Shown piece after piece: positions 12,938 through 25,517 of a DNA stretch of 64,000 nt. The notes under the pieces were generated by a model that saw only the letters and a program-made list of their open reading frames with translations, searched no databases and was not told the DNA's origin. Positions within the stretch are counted from its first letter, which is position 1. Every line of letters starts with the position of its first letter. Both the position numbers and the translations under genes were made by a program. The stretch comes from Peromyscus leucopus. Lineage: Eukaryota; Chordata; Mammalia; Rodentia; Cricetidae. The stretch covers positions 46,200,456-46,264,455 of the forward strand of contig NC_051070.1 of NCBI RefSeq assembly GCF_004664715.2. The letters run 5' to 3'.

Positions 12938-13035
12938 CTTCTTTAGGAATGCCTTCCTTCTTCTGTTCTCTGTCTTCTGACATTCTTTGTTTACTAGCTC
13001 CTTTCCCTGGATTAACTAGTTCACCTTCTTTACTC
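12938..13035 (-). CDS. Ccdc122: Ccdc122 exon 2 with start codon (residues 1-15)
   Basis: On the - strand the exon begins after a good acceptor (ctattgttttttag at 13036-13049) and ends at an AAG|GTAAGG donor. The start codon is at 12983-12981. The coding part (12983-12938, 46 nt) reads MSEDREQKKEGIPKE plus one base, similar to the N-terminus I remember for human CCDC122 (MSDNKERKSQGFPKE). The first 52 nt are 5'UTR. The ATG has A at -3, and no other ATG precedes it in frame within the exon. The gene is transcribed leftward, away from the CpG island about 12.6 kb to the right that it should share with Lacc1. The function of CCDC122 is not established. Confidence 0.85.
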
Positions 13036-13335
13036 CTAAAAAACAATAGAGATAATGTTTCACTTTTCCTTTTTCCTGACACATATTCATGATCCTAACA
13101 GTTGTTAAACACATGGCAAGGATGATTAAAGACTGTTGACTATGAGTATCAATAATTAAACACAATAATTAAGTGAGATTTAGGAAGAAAGAAAAACTAT
13201 ATTTAAATTTTGGTTTTTCTGCTTTTTAGCTGTTAGGAGCTTGAGGAAGTTTTTTCCTTTATCTTCTGTATCTTTATCTGTGAAGTCTCAGAGGGCCAAG
13301 GTCATAATTAAAGATATTATAACACACTCCTGTTT

Positions 13336-13337
<2 letters not shown>

Positions 13338-13385
<48 letters not shown>
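13338..13385. repeat. (CA)n microsatellite
   Basis: About 24 uninterrupted ac/ca units. Confidence 0.95.
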
Positions 13386-13388
<3 letters not shown>

Positions 13389-13899
13389 ATACCTGACATA
13401 CACTGAGTAATTACTATGGATTAGTAGCAGGAATTTCCAGTACTGTGTTGAAGAAGATTTTGATCAGCACATGTAAGAAATGATTCCAAGAACATTTCAT
13501 CATTTCTGTCCAGTGTTACTTTAACCAGGGCCGTCCTAGTCAGGTTTGAAGACTTTTGTTTACCCTTTTCTTAGTAGCAGCTGGTAAGATGGAGGCATGC
13601 GGACTCTAGCCATCAAGAAAGGAAGAGGGAACTGCACTCACAGGAGTGGAAAGGTGACAGAACAGGCCATTTCGGGGTCAGGACAAATAGCATCAGAATT
13701 GGTCTTTCCAGAGAAAATGATACACATTCATAGGATGAAAAAGTGGACTCGATGTCCACAAATACTGCTGAGATTAGAAGTTACCACCTTCTATTTAACA
13801 TCTGTGCAGAAGGAAATTTCTAATTGTTAACAAAACCCCAATATTTTATAGATGCTGTAAATCTAACCAGTACTAAAATGATTCCAAACTTTCCAAGAC

Positions 13900-13928
13900 A
13901 AAAATAAATAAATAAATAAATAAAATAA
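13900..13928. repeat. (AAAT)n microsatellite
   Basis: Short run of aaat units, an isolated A-rich simple repeat. Confidence 0.8.
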
Positions 13929-14038
13929 AAGGAACATTATCCTAAATGTTAAACACATGCAAGGAAACCTCCACGGAGAAGTTTCAGCAATCACTGGGCA
14001 TCTTTTCTAAGGATTAAACACAACACAACCCACAAACA

Positions 14039-14067
14039 CACTCACACACACACACACACACTCACAC
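14039..14067. repeat. (CA)n microsatellite
   Basis: A short ca run with a single ct interruption. Confidence 0.85.
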
Positions 14068-14851
14068 TTGAGTTACACATGCCTTCTAAACTAAAATTTA
14101 AATGACAGATGTGTTACATAAAAGTAAGAAGGAAAATCAAAACTGAATTGCTTCTGAAGCGAGAAGATTGAAATCTACGCAGAAATATCTTACAACAAGT
14201 AGAAGAAACTCTGAAAGCTTAGCTAGTGAACTGTCAGATGCATGCGAGAAGTTAGAATTCTTTCTTATGTCTTCATGTCACTCCCTTCAAATCTCACTTG
14301 GAACTTCCTTCACTCTTGATGTCTTCCTGGTTCTGAGTTCATTCCCTGTTCATGCCTCTGCTCTCTGTCCTTCCCTCATCACACACAGAACTGCCTCAGA
14401 TTAGTATTGGTGGAGCCAAATCTTACATCTCTAGCTTATTTGTGTCACGTCTTATGGTCAAAGACGTCATCCTTAATTTCCCTACCTGCCTTGAAAATGC
14501 ATACTCTACCTAGCTCAATGCTTCCAACTGACTACAGTGCTAACTGCATCTTCCATGCCTACTTGTGCTGGATGCTAAGTACTTCAGACTTGTTTAAGCA
14601 TTATGTATAGTATTTATCCTGCTCTTGGTAGTGGTCTAAGTATTTAACGTGTGAACTCATTTGACTCTGAGGTAAATATATACCAAAAGTTCACTGAGGC
14701 ACAAACAGATCAAGGAACTTACACAGTCAGCTATTGTGATGGGAGTTGAATTCATGTTATTTTAGTAGCACTTAATGCTGGAGTACTACTTTTTAAAGAG
14801 AAGAATCGTGTCTTTATATATCATGTCAGAATCAAATTAGATTGTTAACCC

Positions 14852-14920
14852 TTTTTTTCCTAGTGCCGGGGATTGACCCCAGGACCTTGTGCGTGACATC
14901 TTACCACTGAGCTTCTTCTT
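14852..14920 (-). repeat. ID-type SINE, antisense
   Basis: Read on +, gccggggattgaccccagga / ccttgtgcg / taccactgagc is the reverse complement of the ID core. Confidence 0.55.
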
Positions 14921-15954
14921 TTCACTCACACTACTGTACCCACTTTCCCTGTTTGAGGAACTGTCTCGGGTGGCTCCAGCACCCTATTTGCATGATTCAA
15001 GAGGGACCCAACTTCATGCTCTAAGTTCCTGCTAGATGGACTTCTCTTCTAGGAAGTCTACTCTCTCCCTCTGAACCAGTGCCACTTCACAATCGGCCCA
15101 AAGCTGGTCACTGGCCCCACTGGACTCCATATCCCTCCTCACTCAGGCTTTAGGAGAAGCCTTCAGACTTTCAAATCATGCCTTACTGGGAAGATGCGTC
15201 CCCACTGAGCTTGGTGCATTCCTTAATTTGACACAGCTGCATGCCCCAACTCACCCTTTGTGTTCCCTGAAACTCAAGTTCCACCTTCAGCAGACTCTCC
15301 AGTTTCTTTACTGATCTTTAGCTTTACCTTTCTGCCTTAACTGAAAGCCAGAAATACTGCCTCTTCCTCAATTCACTAACTCTAGTAATGTCCTCCCTCA
15401 AATATTTGATGACATAACATAAAGAATGAAGAACATTGGATTCATATGATAAGAAACTAACTGGTATTTCTTGATATTTATTTCTGAATCATGAATCAAC
15501 ATCAGTTGAAGAACTCTTACATAACATTTAATTACACCAACTATTCTTGAAAAATATTGGAGAAGATGGTGGGTTTTTTGTTTGTTTTTTAGGTGTGTGT
15601 TGGGGTGTGGTGTTTTTGGTTTTATTTTGTTTTCTGGATCTCTATGGCGGAACCTAAAAAAGGAAAGGAAAAAGGAAAGAAAGAAAAGAAAACAATGACT
15701 GCCATCTACTGATAATTCATTAGAACTGATACACAGTCATTATCCACTTTTTAAAAAAGCATACTATTGGACTCCATCCAAAAGAAATTCATAAGTCAAA
15801 CCATTGAAAACTACCATAGTGGAGACTTGGAAGATGGCTAACCACCTAGCCTAGACTGGTAAGACAGAAGGACAGATTCCCACTCTCCCCGTCCTCCCTT
15901 AGAATCTCTCCAGTCTCACCCTGAGTCTTGGAGCAGCTGGCTTGCACATGTCCC

Positions 15955-16525
15955 TCCTCCCACATACTTTCACTCCCTGGGGGCTCCACTTCTTGGTGGG
16001 CTCCAGCTCAGCTCTCCCCGGCCCCCAGCTTTCCCTTCTAACTCTTCTACATTCCTTTGTGTCAGCTGCAAATGCCCAGAAACACTTTCTACCTTGGACG
16101 CCCCCCCCCCACACACACACACACATACCCGCTCCGCCGTGGCTACCCCAGGTTCCGACTCAGGTAAGTGATATTTTACTATCCCTCTGGACCTTCATTA
16201 TCCTCTGCCAGACTTACTCCTAGTCCTGCTTGCAGGACCCCCTCCTCCCATCTCAACATCATTCACTGGAGACCCCACCTCTTAATACAGATCCAGGGCC
16301 CCCTAGGCCTTTCATCCCTCTCTCCAGACTTACTCTTTTTCTTACTGTGGCCTACTTGTAGGAGCCCCTCCTCCCACCGTACCCATTCCCTGGGGACCCC
16401 ACCTCTTCCTGTGGGCCAGATCCCCCTAACTCTTTGCCACAGCCACTCTCAGCCTTTCCTCCTAGCCCATCTCCATTCCTTTCTGTCACCCATCAACTTG
16501 TGGAAGCACTGTCTGCCAGAGACCC
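15955..16525 (+). repeat. Pyrimidine-rich tandem units upstream of an L1 (monomer-like 5' region)
   Basis: Three degenerate units share a cctcctcccac start, a ccctgggg/accccacctctt middle and a tttccttct/ccattcctttctgtca-type end. They begin near 15955, 16238 and 16363, and the two best-matched units are about 125-160 bp long. The array stops just before the L1 ORF1 remnant on the same strand. That position fits the monomeric promoter type of rodent L1 5' regions. A (CA)n run (about 16100-16127) is embedded. Confidence 0.5.
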
Positions 16526-16669
16526 CACAGCTATCACTTGCCTAGGATCCAGAAAGGGCAACAGCAACCAAAGAACACGACACCCACACAACATTGCCAA
16601 GAGCAGATGTCAAAACCTAGAAACTTCTTAATCATCTTAACTCCAGGTGCCTAGACTCCAGTATAAAAA

Positions 16670-17620
16670 CACATGACCAGCCAAGATAACATGCCTCTAT
16701 TAGAAACTAATAACCCTATTACAGTAGGCCCTAAGAAATGTAACAGAGCTGAAGCACAAGCCAAGGACTTCAAAACAGCAATTGTGAACATATTCAAGGG
16801 CCATAAAGAGGAATGAAGACCATGAAAACATAAAGAAACAGTTGAATGAAATAATGAAAAAATGTAAAAATGGAAGAATTTAACAAAGAAATAGAGTCAC
16901 TAAAAACCAAAACTGAAACAAAATTGGAAATGAAAAATTTAGGCAGTCAAAAGCCTCAGAGTTAAGCCTCACCAATACATGGAAGAAAGAATTTCAAGTC
17001 TTGAAAACGAAGTAGAAGAAATAAATACTCAGTGCAAGAAAATGTTAAATCTTAAACAAAACAAAACAAACAAACAAACAAAAAAAAACAAGTACAAAAC
17101 ATCCAGGAAATACATAACACTCTGAAAAGGTCAGATCTACAAATAATAGGGATAGAAGAAAGAGGAGAAACCCAGGTCAAAGGCATAGAAAATATTTTTT
17201 AACAAAATCACAGAACAATTTCCCAACCGAAAGAAGGAGGTGCCTACCAAGGTACAAGCATACAGAACACCAAACAGACAGGATCAGAAAAGAAATTCCC
17301 ATGACACATAATAATCAAAACAACAAACACACAGAACAAAGAATGGACATTAAAAGCTGCAAGGGGAAAAAAACCAAGTCACATATAAAGGCAGACCCAT
17401 TAGAATAACACCTGATTTCTCAATAGAGACTCTAAAAGCCAGAAGGGTCTGAACAGCTGTTCTACAAGCTCTAAGAGAACACAGATGCCATCCCAGACTC
17501 CTATACCCAACAAAACTATCAGTCACAATCAACAGAAAAGGAAAAACTACACCCAAGAACACAAGAAACAAACAATTCCAGAACAAAAAGTAAAAAGGAA
17601 GATAAAAACCCCACATCATA
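16670..17620 (+). pseudogene. L1 ORF1 remnant (RNA-binding coiled-coil protein)
   Basis: Lys/Glu-rich codons from 16670 to 17050 correspond to the coiled-coil part of L1 ORF1p. The part at 17090-17620 corresponds to its RNA-recognition and C-terminal domains. The region contains multiple frameshifts and stop codons, and no intact ORF1 can be read. Confidence 0.65.
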
Positions 17621-17624
17621 ACAA

Positions 17625-18350
17625 CAAAATAATAGGAATCAATAAACACAGTTCATTGATAACTCTCGCTATTAATAGTACAAATTCCCCAATGAAAATA
17701 CACAGACTAACAGATTGGATTAGAAAACAGGATCTATCTTTCTGTTGTATTCAAGAAATACCTTGCCACCAAGGACAGATATTACCTTAGGATAAAAGGA
17801 TGGAATAAGGTATTCCAATGAAAGGGACCAAGGAACAAGCAGATGTAGCCATTTTAATATCTGACAAAACAGACTTCAAATCAAAACTGATCAGAAGACA
17901 TAAGGAAAGACACTACATACTCATCAACAGAAAAAATACATGAAGAGAATATTGCAATTCTAAACATTCATGCACCAAACTCAAGGGCAGAGAAGTTCAT
18001 AAAAGAAACACTACTACAGCTAAAATCACAGGCTGATCCTCATACAATGACAGAAGGAGATTTCAATACCCTATGATCACCAATAGACAGGTCATCCCAA
18101 CAAAAACTAAATAGAAAAAAAAAAATGCTCGAGTTAAATAGCATCATAAATCAAAAGGACCAAGCAGACATCTACAGAACATTTCAGCCAAACACCAAGG
18201 AATATACTTTCTTCTCAGTAGCTCATAGAACTTTCTCCAAAATTAATCACATACTTGGATACAAAACCAAGTATCAACAGATATAATAAAATTGAAATAC
18301 ATCTTGCATTCTATCCAACCACAATGGATTAAAGCTGAGTTTCAGCTGAA
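17625..18350 (+). pseudogene. L1 ORF2 endonuclease-region remnant
   Basis: One surviving frame (17485-17790) reads NKHSSLITLAINSTNSPMK then IHRLTDWIRKQDLSFCCIQE. This is the opening of the L1 ORF2 apurinic-type endonuclease, including the CIQE catalytic block. A stop follows soon after and frameshifts continue downstream. Confidence 0.75.
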
Positions 18351-18654
18351 GCCTTAACTAGAGCAGGAGGACAATGGAAGGAGATCAAGGGAACACAAAT
18401 AGGAAAGGGAGAAGTCAAAGTATCTTCATTTGCAGAAGACACAGTTTTATGTAGAAAAGACCCTAAAAACTCCACCAGAAACTCGTAGAACTCATAAAAA
18501 TGTTCAGTAAAGTAGCAGGAAACAAAATTAACACAAATAAATCAGAAGCCTTCCTGTATATAAATGAAAAACATACTGAGAAAAAAAAATTGGGAAACAG
18601 TACTTTTCACAGTAGCCTCAAAAACAACAAAATATCTTGGGATAACTCCAATCA

Positions 18655-19008
18655 ACTGTCTTTACTAGGGTTTCTATTGCTGTGAAGAGACACCATGACC
18701 ACAGTAACACTTATAAAGGAAACCATTTCATCGGGGCTGGCTTACAGTTCAGAGGATTGGTCCATTATCATCACATCAGGAAATATGGCAGCATGCAGGC
18801 AGACATGGTACTGGAGAGATAGCTGAGAGTTCTACATCTGGATCTGAAGCCAGCAGGAGGAGAGAGAGACACTGGGCCTGGATTGAGCATTTGAAACCTC
18901 AAAGCCCACCCCCAGTAACACACTTCCTCCAACAAGGCCACACTTCCTAGTAGTGCCACTCCCTATGAGCATATGGGGGCTATTTTCATTCAAACCACCA
19001 TACCAAAC
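18655..19008 (-). mobile_element. MaLR-type solo LTR, antisense
   Basis: Read on +, actagggtttctattgctgt / gaagagacaccatgacca opens it. The segments gtgccactccctatgagc and attcaaaccaccata close it. This is the reverse complement of an ORR1/MT-type LTR. It interrupts the L1 ORF2 remnant, so it inserted later. Confidence 0.7.
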
Positions 19009-19399
19009 AAGTGAAAGACTTGTAAATAAAAACTTTAAGATATTGAAGAAAGAAACTGATGGAAGTATCTCTCATGCTTATGGACTGGTAGGATTAATAT
19101 TGTGAAATGGCCACACTATCAAAGTTATCATTGACCACAATTCTCATCTAAATTCCAACACAATTCTTCACATTAATTGAAAAAAAATATACCTTCATAT
19201 GGAGACACAAAAACCCAGAATAGCTAAAACAATCCTTGATAATATAAGGATTGCTGATTGTATCACCATACCAGATTTCAAGTTGTATTAAAGAGCTATA
19301 GGAATAAAAACAGCATGTTATTGGCACGTAAACAGAAATGTTGATCAATGGGATAGAATTGAAGACCTAAACATAAGTACACACATCTATGAACACCCT

Positions 19400-19532
19400 T
19401 TTTTGGGGGGTGGTTTCGAGACAGGGTTTCTCTGTGTAGCTTTGGAGCCTTTCCTGGAACTCACTCTGTAGCCCAGGCTGGTCTTGAACTCACAGAGATC
19501 CACTTGCCTCTGCCTCCTGAGTGCCTGGCTTT
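19400..19532 (-). repeat. B1 SINE, antisense
   Basis: gagacagggtttctctgtgt, then ctcactctgtagcccaggct and ctctgcctcctgagtgc form the reverse strand of B1. The flanks atgaacacccttttt and atgaacacccattttt look like the two copies of a diverged target duplication in L1. Confidence 0.85.
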
Positions 19533-20542
19533 ATGAACACCCATTTTTGACAAAGAACTCAAAAATACAAACTGGAGGAAAGATAACATCTTCAACAAAT
19601 GGTGCTGATCAAACTGGATGGTTGCATGTAGAATAATTCTAATGGATCTATATTCATCACCCTGCACAAACTCAACTCCAAATGGACAAGGACCTCAACA
19701 GAAGACCAAATACCCTGAATATCTGATAGATGAGAAGGTGGTGAATAGGCTTGAACTCATTGGCACAGGAAAAGGCTTTCTGAACAAGACACTGATAGTA
19801 CAGGCACTAAGAACAACAATTAATACATGAAACCTCATGAAGCTGAAAAGCTCCTGTATGGCAAAGGACACCATCATTCTGGTAAAGTGGCAGCCTACAG
19901 AATGGAAAAGATTTTAGCCACACATCTGATAGAGGATTAATATCTAAAATACATAAAGAAATTAAAATAAACCTGAGCATTAAGAAAACAAGTAACCCAA
20001 TTAAAAAATGGGTACATAACTACTCAGAGACTTCTCGAAAGACGAGATACAAAGGGCTGTGAAACACTTAAACAAATGTTCAACATCCTTAGCCATCAGG
20101 AAAATATAAATTAAAGCTACTCTGAAATTTCACTTCTTACACCAGTCAGAGTGGCCAAGCTCGGTAGATCAAATGACAGCTCAGGCTGGGAGGATGTGGG
20201 GAAAGGGGAACACTTGCTCATTGCTGGTGGGAGTGCAAACTTGTACAGCCACTATGGAGATCAGGTGACAGTTCCTCAGGAAGCTGGGAATTAATCTGCC
20301 CCAATGTGCGGCTACACCACTCTTGGACATAAACCCATAGGACTCTACATCCTACTACACAAATACTTGCTCATCCGTGTTCAGTGCTGCTGTATTCATA
20401 ATAGCCAGAAACTGCAAACAGCTCAGATGCCCATCAAATAATGAATGGATAATGAAAATGTGGTACAATGAGATATTAATACGTTGTTTATAAGACTATA
20501 AAACAAAAGAAATTAGGAATTTTGCAGGTAAATGGATGGAGC

Positions 20543-20543
<1 letters not shown>

Positions 20544-20617
<74 letters not shown>
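20544..20617. repeat. 74-nt uninterrupted A run inside L1 ORF2 tail
   Basis: The run follows aatggatggagcc and precedes gaatcatcttgac. These are normally adjacent parts of the L1 ORF2 C-terminal region, so the run is an expanded internal A tract and not a retroposon tail. Confidence 0.85.
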
Positions 20618-20619
<2 letters not shown>

Positions 20620-20993
20620 ATCATCTTGACTAAGGTAATTCAGCACCCTCTCCCCCTACCAAAAAATAAAAGAAATACTATTTATATGTTTTCTCTTGCA
20701 TGTGGGTGCTAGCTTTTAAGCCTTCAACATGTGTTCTGCAATTAGTAGAACCATGGAGGTTAGCTACTGAGTGGGGGGACAAGGGGGAAGGGAAGGATAT
20801 CCCAAGGGAAGGGAAAGAGAATTTATTAGTAAGGAATGGTGTGGCAGGGTTGGTAGCTGGAGGAGGATTAAATGGGGAGAGGTATGGAAGAGATGGGGAA
20901 TGGAGGGAATCGGGGAGGGGCAACTAATGCCAAAGGCCATCTGAGGGTCAACATGGATACATGCCACCGAAGAAGCATCCTGAAATTACATAT

Positions 20994-21006
20994 ATGTGTG
21001 TGTGTG

Positions 21007-21058
<52 letters not shown>
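20994..21058. repeat. (GT)n microsatellite
   Basis: gt units with a short tatata interruption, directly abutting a B2 SINE. Confidence 0.9.
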
Positions 21059-21059
<1 letters not shown>

Positions 21060-21060
<1 letters not shown>

Positions 21061-21208
21061 GGGCTTGAGAGATGGCGCAGTGGTTAAGAGCACTGGCTAT
21101 TCTTCCAGGGGACCTGGGTTCAATTCCCAGCACCCACATGGCAGCTCGAAGCTGTCTGGAGCTCCAGTTCCTGGGAATCTGACACCCTCACACAGACATT
21201 CATGCAGA

Positions 21209-21258
<50 letters not shown>
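21060..21258 (+). repeat. B2 SINE with long A tail
   Basis: gggcttgagagatggcgcag, then aattcccagcacccacatgg and an A tail of about 47 nt. It sits in the 3' part of the L1. Confidence 0.85.
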
Positions 21259-21259
<1 letters not shown>

Positions 21260-22972
21260 AATGCACACAAAGAGAAAATAAATTGTTTTAAAATAATAAT
21301 AACATCAACAACCCCATCCCCCCCACAAAGTAATGTTTGAGGCCAGCCTATGCTACAACGAGACTATGTCTCAAACAAGGCAAAACAGAACAACAGTATA
21401 TATATGATATCATATATATATGAAAGAAATAAAATAGTCTTCAAATAATGGGGGAGACAGTGCCCCAAATAGATATTTTCTGTCACTAAGTGAAACCTCT
21501 AGTGCCATCAATTATCTGAGCCAAAAGGAGTCCAAAGAAACCCCCCAACATCTCAGGCCTAGGCCATTGGTTGGCCCCCCCAAGCTTATGGTACGACCCT
21601 ATCCCTAAAGACAACACTTACCAGTGTTGTGACAGAGAACACAGAGAGGTCCAGCTGGTGCCTACACAGAGGCTTCACCTCTACTAACTAGTACTCGCTC
21701 ATGGTACTAGAAGGTGCGCTGCATGCTACCAGAGGAGAAGGGTGATCCTCAACCCAGTCAGTTCCAAACCATGTGGGAGCCAGGCTGCTGTAACAGTGAC
21801 ACAAATGTGGGAGTAACCAACCGCTCTCTGACTGGGTTGAAGGCCAACTCTGTGAGCTGGAATTCACACATGAAACAGCAAGGGTGGCCATGGAGCTAGG
21901 GGAAAACCAAACACCACTGCTCAGCTAAAGGGACAGAGCAATAAAATGACTTCTAACAATGTTCTGCTATACCTACAGATCGGTACCTTGCTCAGCTATC
22001 ATCAGAGAAGCTGCTTCTTGCAGGAAATGGGAACTAACACTGACCCACAACAGGACAAAGTGCAGAGAGTGAGAAATACCGGAGCACTCAGTCCTAAATG
22101 GGATGCCTTGATCAAACCCTCGCCTCGGGGCTCAGGGACCTAGGTGGGAGAGGAGGCAGACAGATTGTAAGAGCCAGAGGGAACGGACGGCACCAAAGAA
22201 CCGATGTCTTTCCACCACAACAGGGCTGACGCACACATCAACTCACTGTGGCAGCATGCACAAGGCCTGCAGTTTCAAGCCAGCTGGGGGCCCGCGCTGA
22301 GAGGGGGAAATTCACATGAGATCCCACGTCTAACCAAGAACTGTCTCCAGTTGGTACCTGTTTGGCAAGGAAACATTCGTTTTCTTCAATGGAGTCTCAT
22401 AGGGCATGTAAGCCACACTTCAGGATGGGTCCTATGCCTACCAGTAGACGTCAACACTAAATAAGCTCAATGATATTTTTGCAGACTTTGACCTCATATG
22501 GCTTTGTTTGGACAATTTTTTTTCCTCTGTGGTCTTTTGCTTATATGCTTTGGTTTTCAAATTTGTGGGTTGTGTGTGTTTCTTGAGTTTTTGTTTGTTC
22601 ATTTGTTTTTGAAAAAAGAAAGAAGGGATGTGGAGTTGGATGGATGGGCAAGGAGAATCTGGGAGACTTAAAAGAGCAAAAAAGTACGCTCCTAATATAT
22701 CATATGAAAATATGTTTTCAATAAAAAAAAGATGGAAGGACAAAAACCTTCAAATGATGCCAGGTTGTTGCAACACTTCAGTTTACTATTTACTCTCCAT
22801 AACTGATAGAGAACACATTTTTGTTTAGTCACCCAGTTTGTGGCAATTTATTTTGGCAGCCCCAGCAAACTTAACAGGGGGCTATTAAGAAGGAAATCTG
22901 CATGGGTTACATGGCCTATTCTGTAAAGATCCATAAACTTTCATTCAAATGGCTTAAGAACAACTCTCTAGG

Positions 22973-23165
22973 CCAGTAAGATGGTTCAGTGGGTAAAGAT
23001 GCTTTCAGCCAACGCTGAGAGCCAGCATTCAATCCCTGAGATTCACACAGCAGAAGAGAACGGACTCAAGCAAGTTATCATCTGATCGCCACATGCATGA
23101 GCCCCCCCACACACACACACACACACACACTCACACGCACACAAAATAAATACAAATTTTTAAAA
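22973..23165 (+). repeat. B3-like SINE with embedded (CA)n
   Basis: It starts ggccagtaagatggttcagt. A ca microsatellite (about 23107-23130) lies in the tail region before an aaataaatac end. Confidence 0.65.
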
Positions 23166-23716
23166 ATTGGACACAGCTCTTAAAATTTCTACTCATCTCA
23201 TAAGATTTACAATAGAATTATAAGGATATATATAGGGACTTCCCAAGGGTTTTTCTTAACAGTCAATCCCCAAAATGCTGTTTCTATGACATACGGTCAA
23301 ATAATTAAAAATAGAGAGGTGGAGTGGATGCTCTTAGCCCATTTACACTTGGCTTCTAATCAACTCGCCTTTTCTACTCCCTTTGTAAGCCCTAAGTGGT
23401 TGATTCCCATAACGTGCCTAATGACCATGGTTAGGAAATTACTCTCAGGTGAGCCGGCCTGCCAATTGAACTACACGACCATACCTTAAACTATCTGTTC
23501 TCAAACCTGTTCATGCCAGCTATACTTGATACTATGCTTTTATTACTTAATTAAATATTATGCAAACCAATTATATCGTATAGAAATAAAGTGTTTGTTT
23601 CTCTGAAGTCTATGTTTAATCATTTCAAAAGACACAGTAAAGGGTGTGAGATAACTATAAAAGAATGAGTTTGCATTCACATTGCTTCAAGAGTGCCTTT
23701 AAATTAATCTCCTCTT

Positions 23717-23929
23717 AAAGAAACAGAAATGCGGCTGGAGAGGTGGCTCAGAGGTTAAGAGCGCTGGCTGCTCTTCCAGAGGTCCTAAGTTCAATTCCCA
23801 GCAACCACATGGTGGCTTCACAACCATCTGTAATGAGATCTGGCGCCCTCTTCTGGCCATGCAGACAGAACACTGTGTACATGATAAATAAAATAAATCT
23901 TTAAAAAAAAAAAAAAAGAAACAGAAATG
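23717..23929 (+). repeat. Young B2 SINE with 15-bp target duplication
   Basis: A full B2 (about 23732-23914) with the ggctggagaggtggctcaga head, aattcccagcaaccacatgg body, gataaataaaataaatcttt tail and an A run. The flanks aaagaaacagaaatg at 23717-23731 and 23915-23929 are identical. Confidence 0.93.
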
Positions 23930-25514
23930 GGGAATCTTTTATGTTTAGGAGTAGCTGTGTGCTTTATGCAAGAGATGTAATGCAGAAAAATAAGTTGATC
24001 ATGTGCAAAAAGACTCGACTTTCTCAATTGATTGACAAATGAGCGCGCAGGTAGATTAAAATAAGTTTACAATACTATACTTCACTTTTTAACAATTCTC
24101 TGGCTTAGCTTTGTTTTCTTGTGAAAAGCTTTACATAGACATAACCTACATACCATAACTTTCATTCTTATAAAATGGACAATTCAGTGTTTAACAAGCC
24201 TTCTCAATGTTTTATCGGACTGTGCCTAGAAGAGGACTTCCTGTATATGAAAATCCTAAGGAAGCTATTCTGCATAGTGAGACAACCAGGCCTCCAGAAA
24301 GGTTATGTTTAAGCTTGAAGAGTATTGAGCAACTGGAGCAGTTACACTCGCTCACAAAAGAGCGTTCAGAGTACAACAACAGCAAGTGTAAAGAATGTCG
24401 TCATGTGGCCTAGGAAAAAAACAGCCTTTACTTGGATGGCTGGAGAATAAGGCAGTTCTTTTTCAAAATGAATTATGCATCTGAATCATCTGTAAGATGA
24501 AAACAGAAAAGCAGAACAAAACATGCCCAGGCCTGACTCCTAGAGACTCTGATTCACTGCGCAATGGGTGTGTGATGTACCTCCATCCTGGTTATTTTTG
24601 AAGTTCTACTTGTTCAGATGGGCAACCGGGATTGAGAAGTTTGGAAGCAGTGTGAGAAAGGAGTCAGAGTATTAAGAAATGGGGCTCAGACAGGCCAGAT
24701 GGTGAAGGAAATGGTATGCAAATACAATGAACAACTTCCCTATTTTGAAAGTTTTGTTTTTTACTGACAGTGGTGTGGGATAAAAGAATCTGAACTCTCA
24801 CCATTGTGCACAGAAAACAAGGGAACATGTTCTAAACCTGCTTTGTAAATATCATTTCGCTTCTTGACATAAAACAAGTTCATGCCAAGGCATGTATGTC
24901 TGACCAGATGTGTATCATCTACCACTTAGGCTTCCTAAAAGTGTCCAGTGAAAATACAGATGTGATCCCCCCCAACCCAAAGTGGTCACATATACTGGAG
25001 TGGGTCCTATGTGGGTTAGTTACCTTGGTCTCTAGTCAAGTCTAGGTTGGTGCACACTTATAAGAACTCTTCTAAACTCCCAGATACACTAGAGTCTCCT
25101 CATTCAGGAAAAACATGGTCAGCACCCACAGGAACACCAAGGCAGACAAAGGACCCTCTCCTTCCTCCATAGCCCAGTCTACAGAGAATAGGCCTTCTCT
25201 TACGTTCTCTTCTATGTGGAAGGTTAGCTATATTCCCATTTACAACGGTTCTTGATTTCCATAGTGTCGTTTTAAAATTGCATGAAACCTCTGGAGGATA
25301 AAGGGTACTGAATTTTGATCTTATTACTCCTCTAAGAATGAATGCATTCTGTCCTATTAGGATATATATATATCAAGGAACCTAGGAGAACTCCATGTCG
25401 TCAACACAGTGAAGGGGGCCGGCCGGCAAGGATGTTGATCCCAAACGAAAGCACAGAATAAGCAGAAAGGGGGTGGGGGTGGGGAATGAGAATTAACTCA
25501 CTTGTTTCTGGAAA

Positions 25515-25517
<3 letters not shown>
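23930..25517. other. Sequence upstream of the CpG island, no gene seen
   Basis: A fragment near 24105-24200 (cataacctacataccataac / ttataaaatggacaattcag) resembles the 3' end of an old L1. A 68-codon open frame at 24207-24413 on + has no recognisable family. A taaggatg/ccggccggc GC-rich spot lies near 25418. Nothing else was assigned. Confidence 0.35.

Larger units (their letters stand above)
16540..22735 (+). mobile_element. Decayed rodent L1, near full span, with nested insertions
   Basis: On the + strand I can follow an L1 in order. ORF1 remnant: about 16670-17620. ORF2 endonuclease: about 17640-18350. A gap then follows, with part of the reverse transcriptase missing. A short RT-like part lies at 18360-18655, then ORF2 C-terminal parts at 19010-20640 and a 3'UTR at 21430-22735 ending in ttttcaataaaaaaaag. 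Nested inside are a MaLR LTR, an antisense B1, a microsatellite and a B2. All frames are broken, so the element is inactive. It lies antisense to Ccdc122, in its first intron. Confidence 0.8.

Noticed and set aside
13338..13385. Regular repeat spacing that could suggest an array
   Set aside because: It is a plain CA microsatellite. There are no unique spacers, so it is not a CRISPR array, and the genome is mammalian.
16168..16545. 125-codon Ser/Pro-rich frame
   Set aside because: It is the translation of the pyrimidine-rich tandem units upstream of the L1.
24207..24413. 68-codon frame ending NNSKCKECRHVA
   Set aside because: No domain, splice context or known relative. It follows an old L1 3' fragment and may be chance.
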